Below are positions 17,592 through 26,644 of a stretch of 64,000 nt of DNA, one piece after another; the stretch's first letter is position 1, and the number at the start of each line of letters is the position of its first letter. A program made the position numbers and the translations under genes. Under the pieces are notes generated by a model, which saw only the letters and a list, made by a program, of their open reading frames with translations, searched no databases and was not told the DNA's origin. The DNA is from Pedobacter polysacchareus (GTDB taxonomy: Bacteria; Bacteroidota; Bacteroidia; Sphingobacteriales; Sphingobacteriaceae). The stretch covers positions 1 through 64,000 of the forward strand of contig NZ_JAHYSS010000003.1 in NCBI RefSeq assembly GCF_019802255.1. The letters run 5' to 3'.

Positions 17592-18227
17592 ATGAAAGTC
17601 GATATCTGGTCGGACGTTAGATGTCCGTTTTGCTACATAGGAAAGAGAAAGTTTGAGGCTGCCCTGGCAGACTTCGATCATAAAGGAGAAATAGAAGTGG
17701 AATGGCATAGTTTCGAGCTGGATCCAAATGCAGTGACTTTACTTGACAAAACTTCTGAAGAATATTTAGCTGAACGTTATGGAAAATCAAAAGAATGGGC
17801 AGCGGAAACTCATAAAAATGTAGCCAACGCAGCTGCTGAAGTTGGGCTGACTTTCAATTTCGATCAGGCAGTAGTTGCTAATTCTTTTGATGCCCACCGG
17901 TTAATTCAACTTGCAAAAACCAAAGGACTTGGGGATGCAATAGAAGAAGCAATGTTTAAGGCTCATTTTACTGACGGAAAAAATATCGATAATCATGAAG
18001 CATTGCAAGAAATCGGTGTTTCAGTTGGTTTAGACGCATTAGAAATCAAAGAAATGTTAAATAGTGATCGTTTTACCGCTGAGGTAAGATACGATGAGAA
18101 AACGGCGGAAACAATTGGTGTTCGTGGTGTGCCATTCTTTGTATTCAACGAAAAACTAGCAGTTTCTGGTGCGCAACCTCCGGAAACGTTTCTAGGCGCC
18201 CTAAATCAAGCCTGGGAATCCCGTTGA
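17592..18227 (+). CDS. DsbA-family (FrnE-like) thiol oxidoreductase
   Basis: A 211-residue cytoplasmic DsbA-like protein. The CXXC motif is CPFC (Cys11 and Cys14) within DIWSDVRCPFCYIGKR. The cis-proline loop is GVRGVPFFVFN near residue 180. A helical insert lies between them. It belongs to the FrnE/2-hydroxychromene-2-carboxylate isomerase-like group, which lacks a signal peptide. FrnE homologues act in polyketide formation or in oxidative stress. Its start codon lies one base after the galM stop. Confidence 0.9.
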   Translation: MKVDIWSDVRCPFCYIGKRKFEAALADFDHKGEIEVEWHSFELDPNAVTLLDKTSEEYLAERYGKSKEWAAETHKNVANAAAEVGLTFNFDQAVVANSFDAHRLIQLAKTKGLGDAIEEAMFKAHFTDGKNIDNHEALQEIGVSVGLDALEIKEMLNSDRFTAEVRYDEKTAETIGVRGVPFFVFNEKLAVSGAQPPETFLGALNQAWESR

Positions 18228-18258
18228 TCAAGCTAAATATTCTTGCCAAAGATTTCAT

Positions 18259-18298
18259 AAAAAAGCTCAAACATGATTTATAATGTTTGAGCTTTTTT
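18259..18298. terminator. Bidirectional terminator, dsbA-like/kinase operon
   Basis: A 16-bp perfect stem, AAAAAAGCTCAAACAT (18259-18274) with ATGTTTGAGCTTTTTT (18283-18298), has an 8-nt loop and A/T runs on both sides. It serves convergent genes. Confidence 0.92.
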
Positions 18299-18319
18299 AT
18301 GAAAATTTATCAGCAGCGA

Positions 18320-19408
18320 TCAGGCTTCCATCATAACCGGTTGATCTACTATGGGCAGGCTCAGCCGCACAAAAAATGACTGTTCCTTTTCGTCTTCCTG
18401 GTAATGAATTTTGATCACATTTCCATAAAGCTGACTATAATTATCACGGTATACTTCAAGATCTGCTAAAAGCTGTGGGGTGGAAGTTGATCCATATTCC
18501 ATTTCCAAGTGTAATTCATTAGCTTCAATCAATATTATAATGCTAAGCGCAACAGCTTGGTGGTGCATTATTTTACAAAAAGGCTCCAAAAGATTAACTA
18601 TGGCTAGCGGCGTAATGTATTTATTATTTTCATCTCCCTGAATTGCTAATTTGATATGAAGCTGGTGATGCAAATGGTCCAGGCCAATAAAATGTAAAAA
18701 GGATTGAAAGGCAGAAAGTTCTTCTTTTAACGGACTATATAGCTGTCTGCCTCTGTATAATCTATACCTCAGTAAATCCGAAAAGGTCAGGATCGCTTCA
18801 GGTGTAGTTTCTTCAGGTATTTTAGCAGATTCTTTTAATTGATGTAATGACCTCATTAAGAATTCTGGATTGATATTACCTTTTAACAGATCCAGTTTAA
18901 CCTGCTCAATTTCCCTTTTTTCTTTTTCTAACTCCAGAAGCGTACTGTTTTCTTCATTCTTTTCCATAAAAAATAGCATAATGGAGAAGAATAGAAAATT
19001 TAATAGATAACTGGCCAGGTTGCCTATATAAACTTTTGAAAAGCTTTTGTCAGTGTCCATTGGAACAGGGTCTGTCAAATGAACAAAGGCCCTTCCAAAG
19101 AAAACATCCAGCGCAGAAATCCCCAGTAAAGAAACCAACATCAATAACCAGAACTGCAGATTTTTATTCCTTTTGAAAAAATAAGGAATAAAATACAAAC
19201 AGTAGAGATAAAAAAAAGTAGCAATCATTATATTCGACAGAAAGAAATGATTGAAGATCAAGGAAAATGTAATCGGTCCTTTTGCCGGCATAATGGTACT
19301 GATGATCAATACCCAAATCCAGTAGGCTGCATGTGCTACCCAGCGGTATTTATTAAAATAAACCCACCTGTTACGTTCGTTAATCTCTAGTTGTGCGAAA
19401 TTACTCAT
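18320..19408 (-). CDS. LytS-like histidine kinase homologue that has lost catalytic residues (pseudokinase)
   Basis: A 362-residue membrane protein with four predicted membrane segments (about 25-42, 55-78, 86-104, 128-148), a short coiled coil (153-176) and a domain colinear with the His_kinase/HATPase of the neighbour upstream. The expected phosphoacceptor motif NPHFLFNTLN reads NPEFLMRSLH, so the histidine is Glu182. The N box ENAFKHG reads EPFCKIM and the glycine-rich GGIGLKN segment is absent. Autophosphorylation therefore looks impossible. It follows the intact kinase by a few bases and is probably translated with it. Likely role: heterodimer partner or regulator of that kinase. The reading frame is intact over full length, which argues against a decaying gene. 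Confidence 0.85.
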   Translation of the reverse strand: MSNFAQLEINERNRWVYFNKYRWVAHAAYWIWVLIISTIMPAKGPITFSLIFNHFFLSNIMIATFFYLYCLYFIPYFFKRNKNLQFWLLMLVSLLGISALDVFFGRAFVHLTDPVPMDTDKSFSKVYIGNLASYLLNFLFFSIMLFFMEKNEENSTLLELEKEKREIEQVKLDLLKGNINPEFLMRSLHQLKESAKIPEETTPEAILTFSDLLRYRLYRGRQLYSPLKEELSAFQSFLHFIGLDHLHHQLHIKLAIQGDENNKYITPLAIVNLLEPFCKIMHHQAVALSIIILIEANELHLEMEYGSTSTPQLLADLEVYRDNYSQLYGNVIKIHYQEDEKEQSFFVRLSLPIVDQPVMMEA

Positions 19409-19410
19409 GA

Positions 19411-20499
19411 TTAAAAAATAAGGATAAGGTCAATTTCAAAATAATCAGGGGCATTATTTATCGTCAATTTATGGCGCCTCGGATAAAGAATTTCCAACCT
19501 TCGTCTCACATTCTTCAACCCAATTCCTCCCTGATATTCAGAAAAAGCTTGAAGAACAGGTGCTTCAGGCTTGCTGTTTTGAAGTTTAAAGTGCAGCTCT
19601 TTTTTTTGCACTTCAATTTCCATATTTATCCAAGACTGACCAAAACTTGTTTTAGTCCCATGTTTAAACGCGTTTTCCAAAAAATTAATCAAGAGTAAAG
19701 GCGCAATTTTATGTCCTTCAGTATTTCCTTTTATACTCGTTGTAATCGTACATTGCTCTTCCTTATGGCGTAGCTTTTCGAGCGAAATATAGCTATTGGT
19801 AAATGTAAATTCATCATTCAATTCCACAAGATCCTCTTTACATTCGTATAGCATATAATGTAATAAAGATTCTAATCTTTCAATGATGATTGGCGTCCGT
19901 TCAGATTTCTTTAAACTTAGCGCATAAATATTATTGAGTGTATTGAAAAGAAAGTGAGGATTGACCTGCGACTTCAGAAAACGGCTTTCCAGTTCAATTT
20001 TTTGGGATTTAAAACCCTCTAAGCGTTGTATTTCCTTTTGTCTGTCATAAATGTCAATAAAATAATAAAAGGCGATAAATATCGAAGAGATGAAAATATA
20101 CAAGAGCAAATGAGTGTTCAATAGGTGCCATAAGCCAAATTCCGGTCTGTTGCTCATCATAGGGATCTTGCTGATAATCAAACTAATCAAAGAGGCATTG
20201 ATCAGAAACCAAAGCAAAAAAGAGCTGGGCAGGCACAACCAAAATATGTATTTCTTTTGCTGTTTGTGCAGTGGGATGATCCACAGAAGAAAAGTGTAAG
20301 ACTGCAAAAATATAACCAGACAAAATGTGGAAATGAAGAGCAGTGGAAACGGCTTTGGAAACTTCGGGTTATTAAATAATCCGCCTTTAATCGCTGAAAA
20401 ATATACTAAGCCAATAAAAACCATCCAAAATATAAGATGTAGCAACCAACGGAAATTTGAAAAAGTCTGAGAAAAATGCTGCTTAAAAGCGGGAGTCAT
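19411..20499 (-). CDS. LytS/YehU-type sensor histidine kinase (intact)
   Basis: A membrane histidine kinase of about 362 residues. Four hydrophobic segments fill the N-terminal 150 residues, followed by a coiled coil (about 152-178). The His_kinase motif is SQVNPHFLFNTLNNIYAL, with the acceptor histidine near residue 182. The N box is FLENAFKHG and the G box is YQGGIGLKNVRRRL. The chosen ATG is one codon inside a longer frame that begins TTG. Members of this family usually act with a LytTR response regulator encoded next to them; none is present here. It is the middle gene of a three-kinase cluster. Confidence 0.92.
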   Translation of the reverse strand: MTPAFKQHFSQTFSNFRWLLHLIFWMVFIGLVYFSAIKGGLFNNPKFPKPFPLLFISTFCLVIFLQSYTFLLWIIPLHKQQKKYIFWLCLPSSFLLWFLINASLISLIISKIPMMSNRPEFGLWHLLNTHLLLYIFISSIFIAFYYFIDIYDRQKEIQRLEGFKSQKIELESRFLKSQVNPHFLFNTLNNIYALSLKKSERTPIIIERLESLLHYMLYECKEDLVELNDEFTFTNSYISLEKLRHKEEQCTITTSIKGNTEGHKIAPLLLINFLENAFKHGTKTSFGQSWINMEIEVQKKELHFKLQNSKPEAPVLQAFSEYQGGIGLKNVRRRLEILYPRRHKLTINNAPDYFEIDLILIF

Positions 20500-20510
20500 C
20501 AATTAGGTTT

Positions 20511-21905
20511 TTAGGTTCTTCCTGGTAAAGTTATAATAAATTTACTTCCTTCATTCTCCTTACTTTCAACAACTATACTTCCTTCATGTTTCTCTATAAA
20601 ATCTTTACATAATACTAAGCCCAAACCAGTCCCGCTTTCATTGTTTGTTCCTCTACCAGGCATTTTCTTTTCAATACGAAATAGATTGCTCAGCGTTTTA
20701 CTGTTCATCCCCACACCATAGTCAATCACAGAAATCCGCACCGCTTTATTCAATAATTCTGCTTGTATTTCGACACTGCCGAAGTTAGGGGTGAATTTAA
20801 TAGCATTTGACAGCAGATTTCTAAAGACCGTATGAATCATGTCAATGTCAGCAGAAATCAACAACTGACCGGGCACCTTATTGATGATTTCGATGTTTTT
20901 TTGAGCGGCAACGATCTTTAGTACCTCTATGCTGGACTGCAATGTTTCCTTTACATCAAGGATCTGGGGTTTAAAATTCAATATTCCCGCTTGATTTGTA
21001 GACCATAAAAGTACATTTTCCAATAATTTAGCGCTATTGCTGAGACTATCCTGCAATAAGTTGTAGGTTTTATTCCGTTCATCTGTATCCTCCTCAAATA
21101 CGCCTTCTTCCAAAAACGTGGTGAGGGCAAGTGCTGAATTTAGCGGACCGCGAAGGTCATGCGCCAATATGGAGAAAAACTGGTCTTTACTGGCATTTGT
21201 ATCTTCAAGTTCCTGGTTGGCAACAGATAGTTTTTCGTATTGGTATTCCAATATCTGCTTTTGTGATTGTATGAGCCGATCTTGCTTAAAACGGGTCATA
21301 TTATTGTTCCACAAAACCCAGGAGATGACAAAAGAAACAGCTATAACACAAAGTCCATCTATTGCATTGAACAATACTGTATTTTGGTTTGGCTGAGTTA
21401 ATGTTACGCCATAGATGAAAAAACAATAAATCAATATAAAATAAATAGCCGCATATAAAGGCCTGATTAAAATTGTCGCTGCATTTAATACACATGCCAG
21501 CATGAAAGTGATGATTGCATTGTCCAAAGATTGCCCAAAAATGGAGCAGAGGGCACCGCAGGAAGCAAATACAAAGAAAACAAAATGAGGCAATAGCTTG
21601 CTGAGCAAAGAATACTCTCTTCTAGTGAATTTTAACAGGAACCCAATTAAGCTTAAGAACAAGCACACAGGCCCCATGATCATGTTTATAAAGAAAAGAT
21701 CATTTAGCCAGGTAACTTCCTGAGGGCCAACTTTAAAATTTCCATACCTGAAATAAAGGTGGATGATTAAAGTAATTGGTACAAATAAACTGGTTATAGT
21801 GATACATCGACTGAGGTTAGTAGAACTAACTTCATCTTCCATGATCATTTTGTCTAGGGGCGGTCTTTTAAAGTACCTCAGAAATAGATTGAGAGCGTTT
21901 GCCAT
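20511..21905 (-). CDS. Membrane sensor histidine kinase (HisKA type)
   Basis: A 464-residue kinase with about six membrane segments between residues 35 and 200, a coiled-coil linker (205-240), then HisKA with His249 in FFSILAHDLRGPLNS. The HATPase has an N box with Asn367 (FRNLLSNAIKF), a D box DYGVGM (395-400) and the G2 box GTGLGL (425-430). There is no PAS, receiver or periplasmic sensor domain, so sensing is probably within the membrane. It is the first gene of the cluster and belongs to a different kinase class from the two genes after it. Its partner regulator is not in the window. Confidence 0.93.
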   Translation of the reverse strand: MANALNLFLRYFKRPPLDKMIMEDEVSSTNLSRCITITSLFVPITLIIHLYFRYGNFKVGPQEVTWLNDLFFINMIMGPVCLFLSLIGFLLKFTRREYSLLSKLLPHFVFFVFASCGALCSIFGQSLDNAIITFMLACVLNAATILIRPLYAAIYFILIYCFFIYGVTLTQPNQNTVLFNAIDGLCVIAVSFVISWVLWNNNMTRFKQDRLIQSQKQILEYQYEKLSVANQELEDTNASKDQFFSILAHDLRGPLNSALALTTFLEEGVFEEDTDERNKTYNLLQDSLSNSAKLLENVLLWSTNQAGILNFKPQILDVKETLQSSIEVLKIVAAQKNIEIINKVPGQLLISADIDMIHTVFRNLLSNAIKFTPNFGSVEIQAELLNKAVRISVIDYGVGMNSKTLSNLFRIEKKMPGRGTNNESGTGLGLVLCKDFIEKHEGSIVVESKENEGSKFIITLPGRT

Positions 21906-21918
21906 TTTGATAATAGAA

Positions 21919-21926
21919 CAAATCTA
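21919..21926 (-). promoter_or_regulatory. Putative -7 box of the kinase cluster
   Basis: TAGATTTG matches TAnnTTTG exactly. The predicted start near 21914 gives a leader of about 8 nt. The nearest TTTG upstream is only 13 nt away, so the -33 element is unclear. Confidence 0.45.
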
Positions 21927-22076
21927 TTCTTTTATTTTACAAATAGCTAATCTTTTGAAAATGAAGTAGTCATGTGCTTTTTATTTCTGGGGCGATAGGG
22001 TATATATTTAGTATTTAAATAAAAGAAATTGCTTTTAAGCATAAATATGAAGTGAGATTTCTTTTAGCCTACTGTT

Positions 22077-23036
22077 CTACAGTAATTTATCAGCAGCATT
22101 CCATATAATTCTGAGACTAGAAAGTATCACAATTACAGCCACTCCAATAAACATCTTTTTAATTGGCAGTTTTCCTACCAGTTTCGCTGCAATCGGCGCT
22201 GCAATTATCCCGCCGATCAGTAGTCCTAAAATAGATTGCCAATGACTGACACCTAGTATAAAGAAAAAGGTGACTGCACTCGCCATGGTCACAAAGAATT
22301 CAGTCAAACTCACAGAACCAATCACATACTTTGGGGTACGTCCTTTTGAGATTAGGGTAGAAGTGACTAAGGGACCCCATCCACCGCCACCAAAAGAATC
22401 TAAAAATCCTCCTGCACCAGCTAACCAGCCTGCTCTTTTCACTTTCTGAAGTTTGGGTTTTTCTTTGAATGCATTGGTCAGGATCTTTATGCCCAATGCC
22501 AAGGTATAAATGGATATGACAGGTCTGATGTACTCAGAGAATTTCTCACCCGCATATCCCAATAAAAGTGCTCCAGCAATTGCTCCTAATACACCAGGGA
22601 TCAGCAAGGTTTTAAAAAGCTTCTTATTGACGTTTCCAAATCTATAGTGACTGAAGCCTGAAGCCCCACTTGAAAACATTTCTGCAGTATGAATGCTACC
22701 CGAAATTATAGCCGGATTTAAGCCTCCGGATAATAATAATGTAGTAGATATCACACCATAACCCATCCCTAAGGCGCCATCTACCATTTGTGCCAAAAAA
22801 CCAACCATCAGCATCCATAGAAATTTGTCGTCAATTTGAAGATAAACCTCATGTCCAAAAGCAACAACAGATTCGTAATTCAAGTAGGAAACGCTCGCAT
22901 AGCCGACAAAAAGTGCGGCTAAAATCAATAAGCATAGGTAAGCTATACGTTTCCATTTCTTTTCCTGCGATGGGCTGCGCTTAAGGCTTAAAGTGATTTC
23001 TTTTTCTTCTAAACTCATTATAGTACTAGCTAACAT
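22077..23036 (-). CDS. TSUP/TauE-SafE family sulfite or sulfonate exporter
   Basis: A 319-residue inner-membrane protein with about eight membrane segments after a charged N-terminal region. Duplicated TSUP motifs are seen: FLAQMVDGALGMGYG near residue 80 and GAGGFLDSFGGGGWGPLV near residue 210. The family exports sulfite, organosulfonates or related sulfur compounds. An internal ATG at residue 7 is an alternative start. It stands alone, with a promoter and palindrome upstream. The substrate cannot be assigned. Confidence 0.88.
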   Translation of the reverse strand: MLASTIMSLEEKEITLSLKRSPSQEKKWKRIAYLCLLILAALFVGYASVSYLNYESVVAFGHEVYLQIDDKFLWMLMVGFLAQMVDGALGMGYGVISTTLLLSGGLNPAIISGSIHTAEMFSSGASGFSHYRFGNVNKKLFKTLLIPGVLGAIAGALLLGYAGEKFSEYIRPVISIYTLALGIKILTNAFKEKPKLQKVKRAGWLAGAGGFLDSFGGGGWGPLVTSTLISKGRTPKYVIGSVSLTEFFVTMASAVTFFFILGVSHWQSILGLLIGGIIAAPIAAKLVGKLPIKKMFIGVAVIVILSSLRIIWNAADKLL

Positions 23037-23089
23037 GTTATTGGTTAATCATCTTGAAAGAAGATGGTCTAATCAACGAACCTTATAAA

Positions 23090-23108
23090 GTCTATTGATT
23101 TAGTAGAC
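23090..23108. promoter_or_regulatory. Imperfect palindrome at the TSUP transcription start
   Basis: GTCTATTGATTTAGTAGAC is a 19-bp imperfect palindrome with seven of nine symmetric pairs. It covers the start predicted near 23103 and touches the -7 box, a repressor-like position. A second hairpin, CATCTT/AAGATG (23050-23066), lies in the leader. Confidence 0.4.
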
Positions 23109-23138
23109 AATAATATGCTAACTTTTCGAATAAACAAA
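23108..23138 (-). promoter_or_regulatory. Promoter of the TSUP gene (TTTG-N19-TATTATTG)
   Basis: TTTG (23135-23138) lies 19 nt upstream of TATTATTG (23108-23115), seven of eight to the -7 consensus, with the same spacing as at the SRP RNA gene. The predicted leader is about 67 nt. Confidence 0.6.
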
Positions 23139-23325
23139 ATAATTTGTATTGTTTTAATTGGAATACATGGCTTCACAATAGGATAAACTATTAACTAGCC
23201 GATTCTTTATTGAGCTAAACTGTTAAAACAGGCATTAACAAGTAAAAATTATAAAAAGGAGAGGGGGAACTTTTTGATCGAAGAAATATAGGATAGCAGT
23301 GGCCATCCATCTATAGAATTTAGAA

Positions 23326-23371
23326 AAAGACAAAGGGTCCTGAAACTAACTTCAGGACCCTTTGTCTTTTA
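23326..23371 (-). terminator. Terminator after ohr
   Basis: A 20-bp perfect stem (23326-23345 with 23352-23371) has a 6-nt loop and ends in T residues on the minus strand, 25 nt after the ohr stop codon. Confidence 0.9.
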
Positions 23372-23395
23372 TGATATAATTTTTGAGTTTATGAT

Positions 23396-23806
23396 TTAAA
23401 TCGCAGTTACACGAGTTTCAATGTTACCTCTGGTTGCTTTTGAATAAGGACAAGCACGATGCGCTTTGTCTGCTAATTTTTGAGCTTCTTCTGTAGTGAT
23501 ACCAGGAATGTGTACATCCAGATCAGCTGACAATACAAAAGAGTTGTCATCCTTGTTAAAAGACACATGTACTTCTACAGTAGCTTCAGAAACATCTACA
23601 CCATCATTTGCGGCTATGGAACCTAAAGCTCCCAAATAACATGGACCCCATGCTGCTGCAAATAATTGCTCAGGATTAGTGGCGCCACCTTGTCCGCCCA
23701 TTTCCCTTGGTTTTCTTAAGTCAAATTCTATTGTTCCATCGCTTGATTTGATATGTCCGTCGCGGCCACCTTTTGCTGTAACGGAAGCGGTATATATTTT
23801 TTCCAT
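23396..23806 (-). CDS. Organic hydroperoxide resistance protein (Ohr/OsmC family)
   Basis: A 136-residue OsmC-fold peroxidase. From the start MEKIYTASVTAKGG, which matches the usual Ohr N-terminus, the reactive cysteine is Cys56 in AAWGPCYLGAL and the resolving one is Cys119 in AHRACPYS. The glutamate of NPEQLF is also in place. Ohr reduces organic and lipid hydroperoxides using lipoylated proteins as reductant. An upstream ATG would add eight residues (end at 23830) with no match to the family, so the shorter form is preferred. It may be cotranscribed with the FUSC gene 51 bp upstream. No OhrR gene is adjacent. Confidence 0.9.
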   Translation of the reverse strand: MEKIYTASVTAKGGRDGHIKSSDGTIEFDLRKPREMGGQGGATNPEQLFAAAWGPCYLGALGSIAANDGVDVSEATVEVHVSFNKDDNSFVLSADLDVHIPGITTEEAQKLADKAHRACPYSKATRGNIETRVTAI

Positions 23807-23857
23807 AATTTCATTTAAATTTAATACCACTACAACAGTTCTTAATGAGCTAAAGTT

Positions 23858-26020
23858 TTAGATTTTAATTTTTTCACATAGCTTAAAGATATCATAAGCT
23901 ACTTTTTGAATCAAATCAAACTGTTCATGTATAATATCATCATTGCCATTTTGATATTGATTTTTGCTTTTTACCGGCTGTCTGATCAAAGGGACATTAC
24001 TCAAAGAATTACTATGATTATTTAATACTTCAATTGATAAATTCATCAAATAGGTAGTGTTATTTACCACTGGCTTAAGATCTTCGTAATTTGAAATCTT
24101 AAAGGCATGTTCCTTGTTATATAAGGAAAGCGTAGCTACATAAGACGATAACAGGTGATTTAAAGCTGTAAACTGATGCAGTTCCTTCATTCGTAACTGC
24201 TTGCTTTTAGGTTCTGAAAACATGCGTTGAAATAGGGAGGCTAAATTGGCCGTCGTTACATACACTTCTTTCCTGGCCACCTTATAATTAGTGAGGTTAT
24301 GCGCTTCATCTGTATACAAAAAGGTAACTTGTTCAAAATAATTCATGTTCGCTTTTAGTGTATCTAACATGGCCTCTTTTAGTTTTTGGTGTTCCCAGTT
24401 CGGAAATAAAGAATAACTTGCTAATAAGGCGATTCCTGAGCCAATCAGGGTATCATAAATGCGTTCACGCGCGACAGATAATCCACCCATACCAAGAAAG
24501 TCGAAAAGAACCAAAATATATGGGGTCATAAATAAAACACTTACCACATAGTTTTTACGCTGAAAGCTATAACAGCCAATCATGCAGAAAAGCAGAATGA
24601 TAAATAAAGTATGTTTATCCTGTACATAAACCAATATTCCCATTCCAATAAATGCGCCGATTACCGTACCGATTAATCGCTCATAGTTTCGCTTTTTTGT
24701 CAGGCTAAAACCAGGTTTGGAGATTACGAGAATGGTTAATAAAATCCAGTAACTATGGGAGAAATTCAATAGCCTGGCCACTACAAATCCGACCAACATT
24801 ACGATCGCTACCCTTAAAGAATGTCGGAATGTGGAGGAGGTAAAGGTTAAATTTTCAAACAGTAATTTTAAATCAATAGGCTGTCTAGTGATAAAACGCT
24901 CTACATCAATCTCTCTGGGCTTTAGGTTTTTCTTTTCTTTTTTATTAAAATAACCATTGATCGTCTTCACTCTGGAGAGTATATTCTCAATATTTACCTC
25001 TATATTTTTAAGCGCAATAATTCCTAAAGTATTGTATTTTCCTTCTGTATTATTACTTTCAAGGGCAGTAATTTCATTTCTAAGTCGCTCTACATCTTGA
25101 ATTAATGAGGTTGGAAGCTTAGGGACACCGCCACTTTTTAAAGCAAATGCAATCTCATCTAATTCATCGGCGATCTTGATGATAACAGATTCATAATTTG
25201 CTAAAATACCTGATTCGTCAAATTGCTCATGGAGTTGTTCATAGTTATAATAAGTAGACATGACCTGTTCAAAAAGATCCACCATATCCACAAATACCAG
25301 TAAGAGAAAACGCCCTTCCGGAGTAGATTCTCTAATGATTTCTCTGGTTTTAAACAATACTTCACGAACAGCATCCTGCTTTTCATGAACCAGTACCTGC
25401 AGCTGTAATAGCTTTGCATAGTTTGCATCGTAGTCTGTGTTCTGGTGATAAAATCTGGCTTTTGCCCTTAAAAATTCAGAAATTTCATGGATGGAATCAC
25501 TTAAAGTTTGCTGAACCAAGCGAAACGGCCTAATTCTGTACACAAAATAGCTCAGCAAAGTGTACCAAATACTACCTATAAAAATGAGCAATGCGAATAC
25601 CAGCACCTCTTTCCATGGCCTCACATCATCAATACTCAATACCATAATGAGTAGGGCAGCGGTACCAATCGCAGCAGATCTTAATCCATACAAAAAAAAC
25701 ATAGAAAAGATGAAACTACAGATAAAAAGCAGAGCGCCAATGAAATAGACATTACTATTGGTTAAGCCTACAACAATTGAAATGAGCGTGATCAAACCAG
25801 TTGTGATCAGCATGGCATTTCTTCGGTGGACAATTGGGCCTGGAGTATCTACAACGCTCACGCACAAAGCGCCTAAGGACAAGGTCATTCCGTATTGCAG
25901 CAGACCAAATTGAGCAAGAATAAGTGAAGGACAAAGTACCCCGATAGTAATTCTGAGGCCATCAGCGAAATAGGTGCTTAATAAAAAATCCTGGATGCTT
26001 CTGATTGGACGATTGAACAT
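23858..26020 (-). CDS. FUSC-family (YccS/YhfK-like) inner membrane protein
   Basis: A 720-residue protein with two similar halves. Each has a hydrophobic block of about five to six membrane segments (residues about 15-160 and 395-530) followed by a soluble helical region. The second block contains SYWILLTILVISKPGFSLTKKRNYERLIGT, present here as separate recognisable pieces WILLTILVISKPG and RNYERLIGTVIGA, which is the FUSC signature region. The family resembles fusaric-acid and aromatic-acid efflux proteins, but YccS-like members are uncharacterised. It needs no membrane-fusion partner gene here, and none is seen. Confidence 0.87.
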   Translation of the reverse strand: MFNRPIRSIQDFLLSTYFADGLRITIGVLCPSLILAQFGLLQYGMTLSLGALCVSVVDTPGPIVHRRNAMLITTGLITLISIVVGLTNSNVYFIGALLFICSFIFSMFFLYGLRSAAIGTAALLIMVLSIDDVRPWKEVLVFALLIFIGSIWYTLLSYFVYRIRPFRLVQQTLSDSIHEISEFLRAKARFYHQNTDYDANYAKLLQLQVLVHEKQDAVREVLFKTREIIRESTPEGRFLLLVFVDMVDLFEQVMSTYYNYEQLHEQFDESGILANYESVIIKIADELDEIAFALKSGGVPKLPTSLIQDVERLRNEITALESNNTEGKYNTLGIIALKNIEVNIENILSRVKTINGYFNKKEKKNLKPREIDVERFITRQPIDLKLLFENLTFTSSTFRHSLRVAIVMLVGFVVARLLNFSHSYWILLTILVISKPGFSLTKKRNYERLIGTVIGAFIGMGILVYVQDKHTLFIILLFCMIGCYSFQRKNYVVSVLFMTPYILVLFDFLGMGGLSVARERIYDTLIGSGIALLASYSLFPNWEHQKLKEAMLDTLKANMNYFEQVTFLYTDEAHNLTNYKVARKEVYVTTANLASLFQRMFSEPKSKQLRMKELHQFTALNHLLSSYVATLSLYNKEHAFKISNYEDLKPVVNNTTYLMNLSIEVLNNHSNSLSNVPLIRQPVKSKNQYQNGNDDIIHEQFDLIQKVAYDIFKLCEKIKI

Positions 26021-26644
26021 AGCGTAAAAATAGATTTACAATCATCAATTGTGCCATTAACAACTGCTTTATGCAAAATAACAAAATCATACCACAGTAT
26101 TAACATATATTGCCTCGTATCTAATAAAAATTTTATTTCTGATAATATTACTTTAAGAAATGTAAACGTTTTTATCCATTTTAGTTCTTGAAAAGAATTT
26201 ATCCTTGATAAAACGGCCGTAATAGACATTTAGAGCGCTCAATTTCTGTTATTTAGAATTTGAGCCAGGATCGAGGTTAAAATAAGGCATGTAGTATAGG
26301 TTGAATGTACCTTAAACTGCTTTAAATCAGCTAAATAAATTTTTTTTGTATGATGCGGCAGTCATGACGAAGCTGATATTTATTCGTTAGGATATAAAGC
26401 AAGAATATTAAATAATTTTAGGATCTTTCAGGATCGCTGAGAATCGCGTATAATTAAATTCCAAGGCAGAACACTGGAATATCAAAACGTAGGACACTAA
26501 ATTGGTTCCAGGCCCTCTACAATATTCTTTTTTATATTATGTCTGATAATTAATATTATGTTAAGTAGTGTTTTACAACAACCTATTCTTAGGCTGTATG
26601 TATGAATAATCAAGATCGATCTGGAATAATAAAGATGATGAGTT
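26021..26644. other. 624-bp gap without a supported gene
   Basis: AT-rich sequence with short open frames only, none with a recognisable domain. The left part must carry the FUSC promoter, but no good TAnnTTTG/TTTG pair was found. I see no RNA gene, repeat or insertion-sequence end. Confidence 0.5.

Noticed and set aside
25978..26229. 83-codon frame overlapping the FUSC gene start
   Set aside because: Composition is not coding-like, it overlaps a well-supported gene, and it has no domain.
26021..26644. Remnant of an insertion sequence in the long gap
   Set aside because: No inverted-repeat ends, target duplication or transposase-like peptide could be found in any frame.
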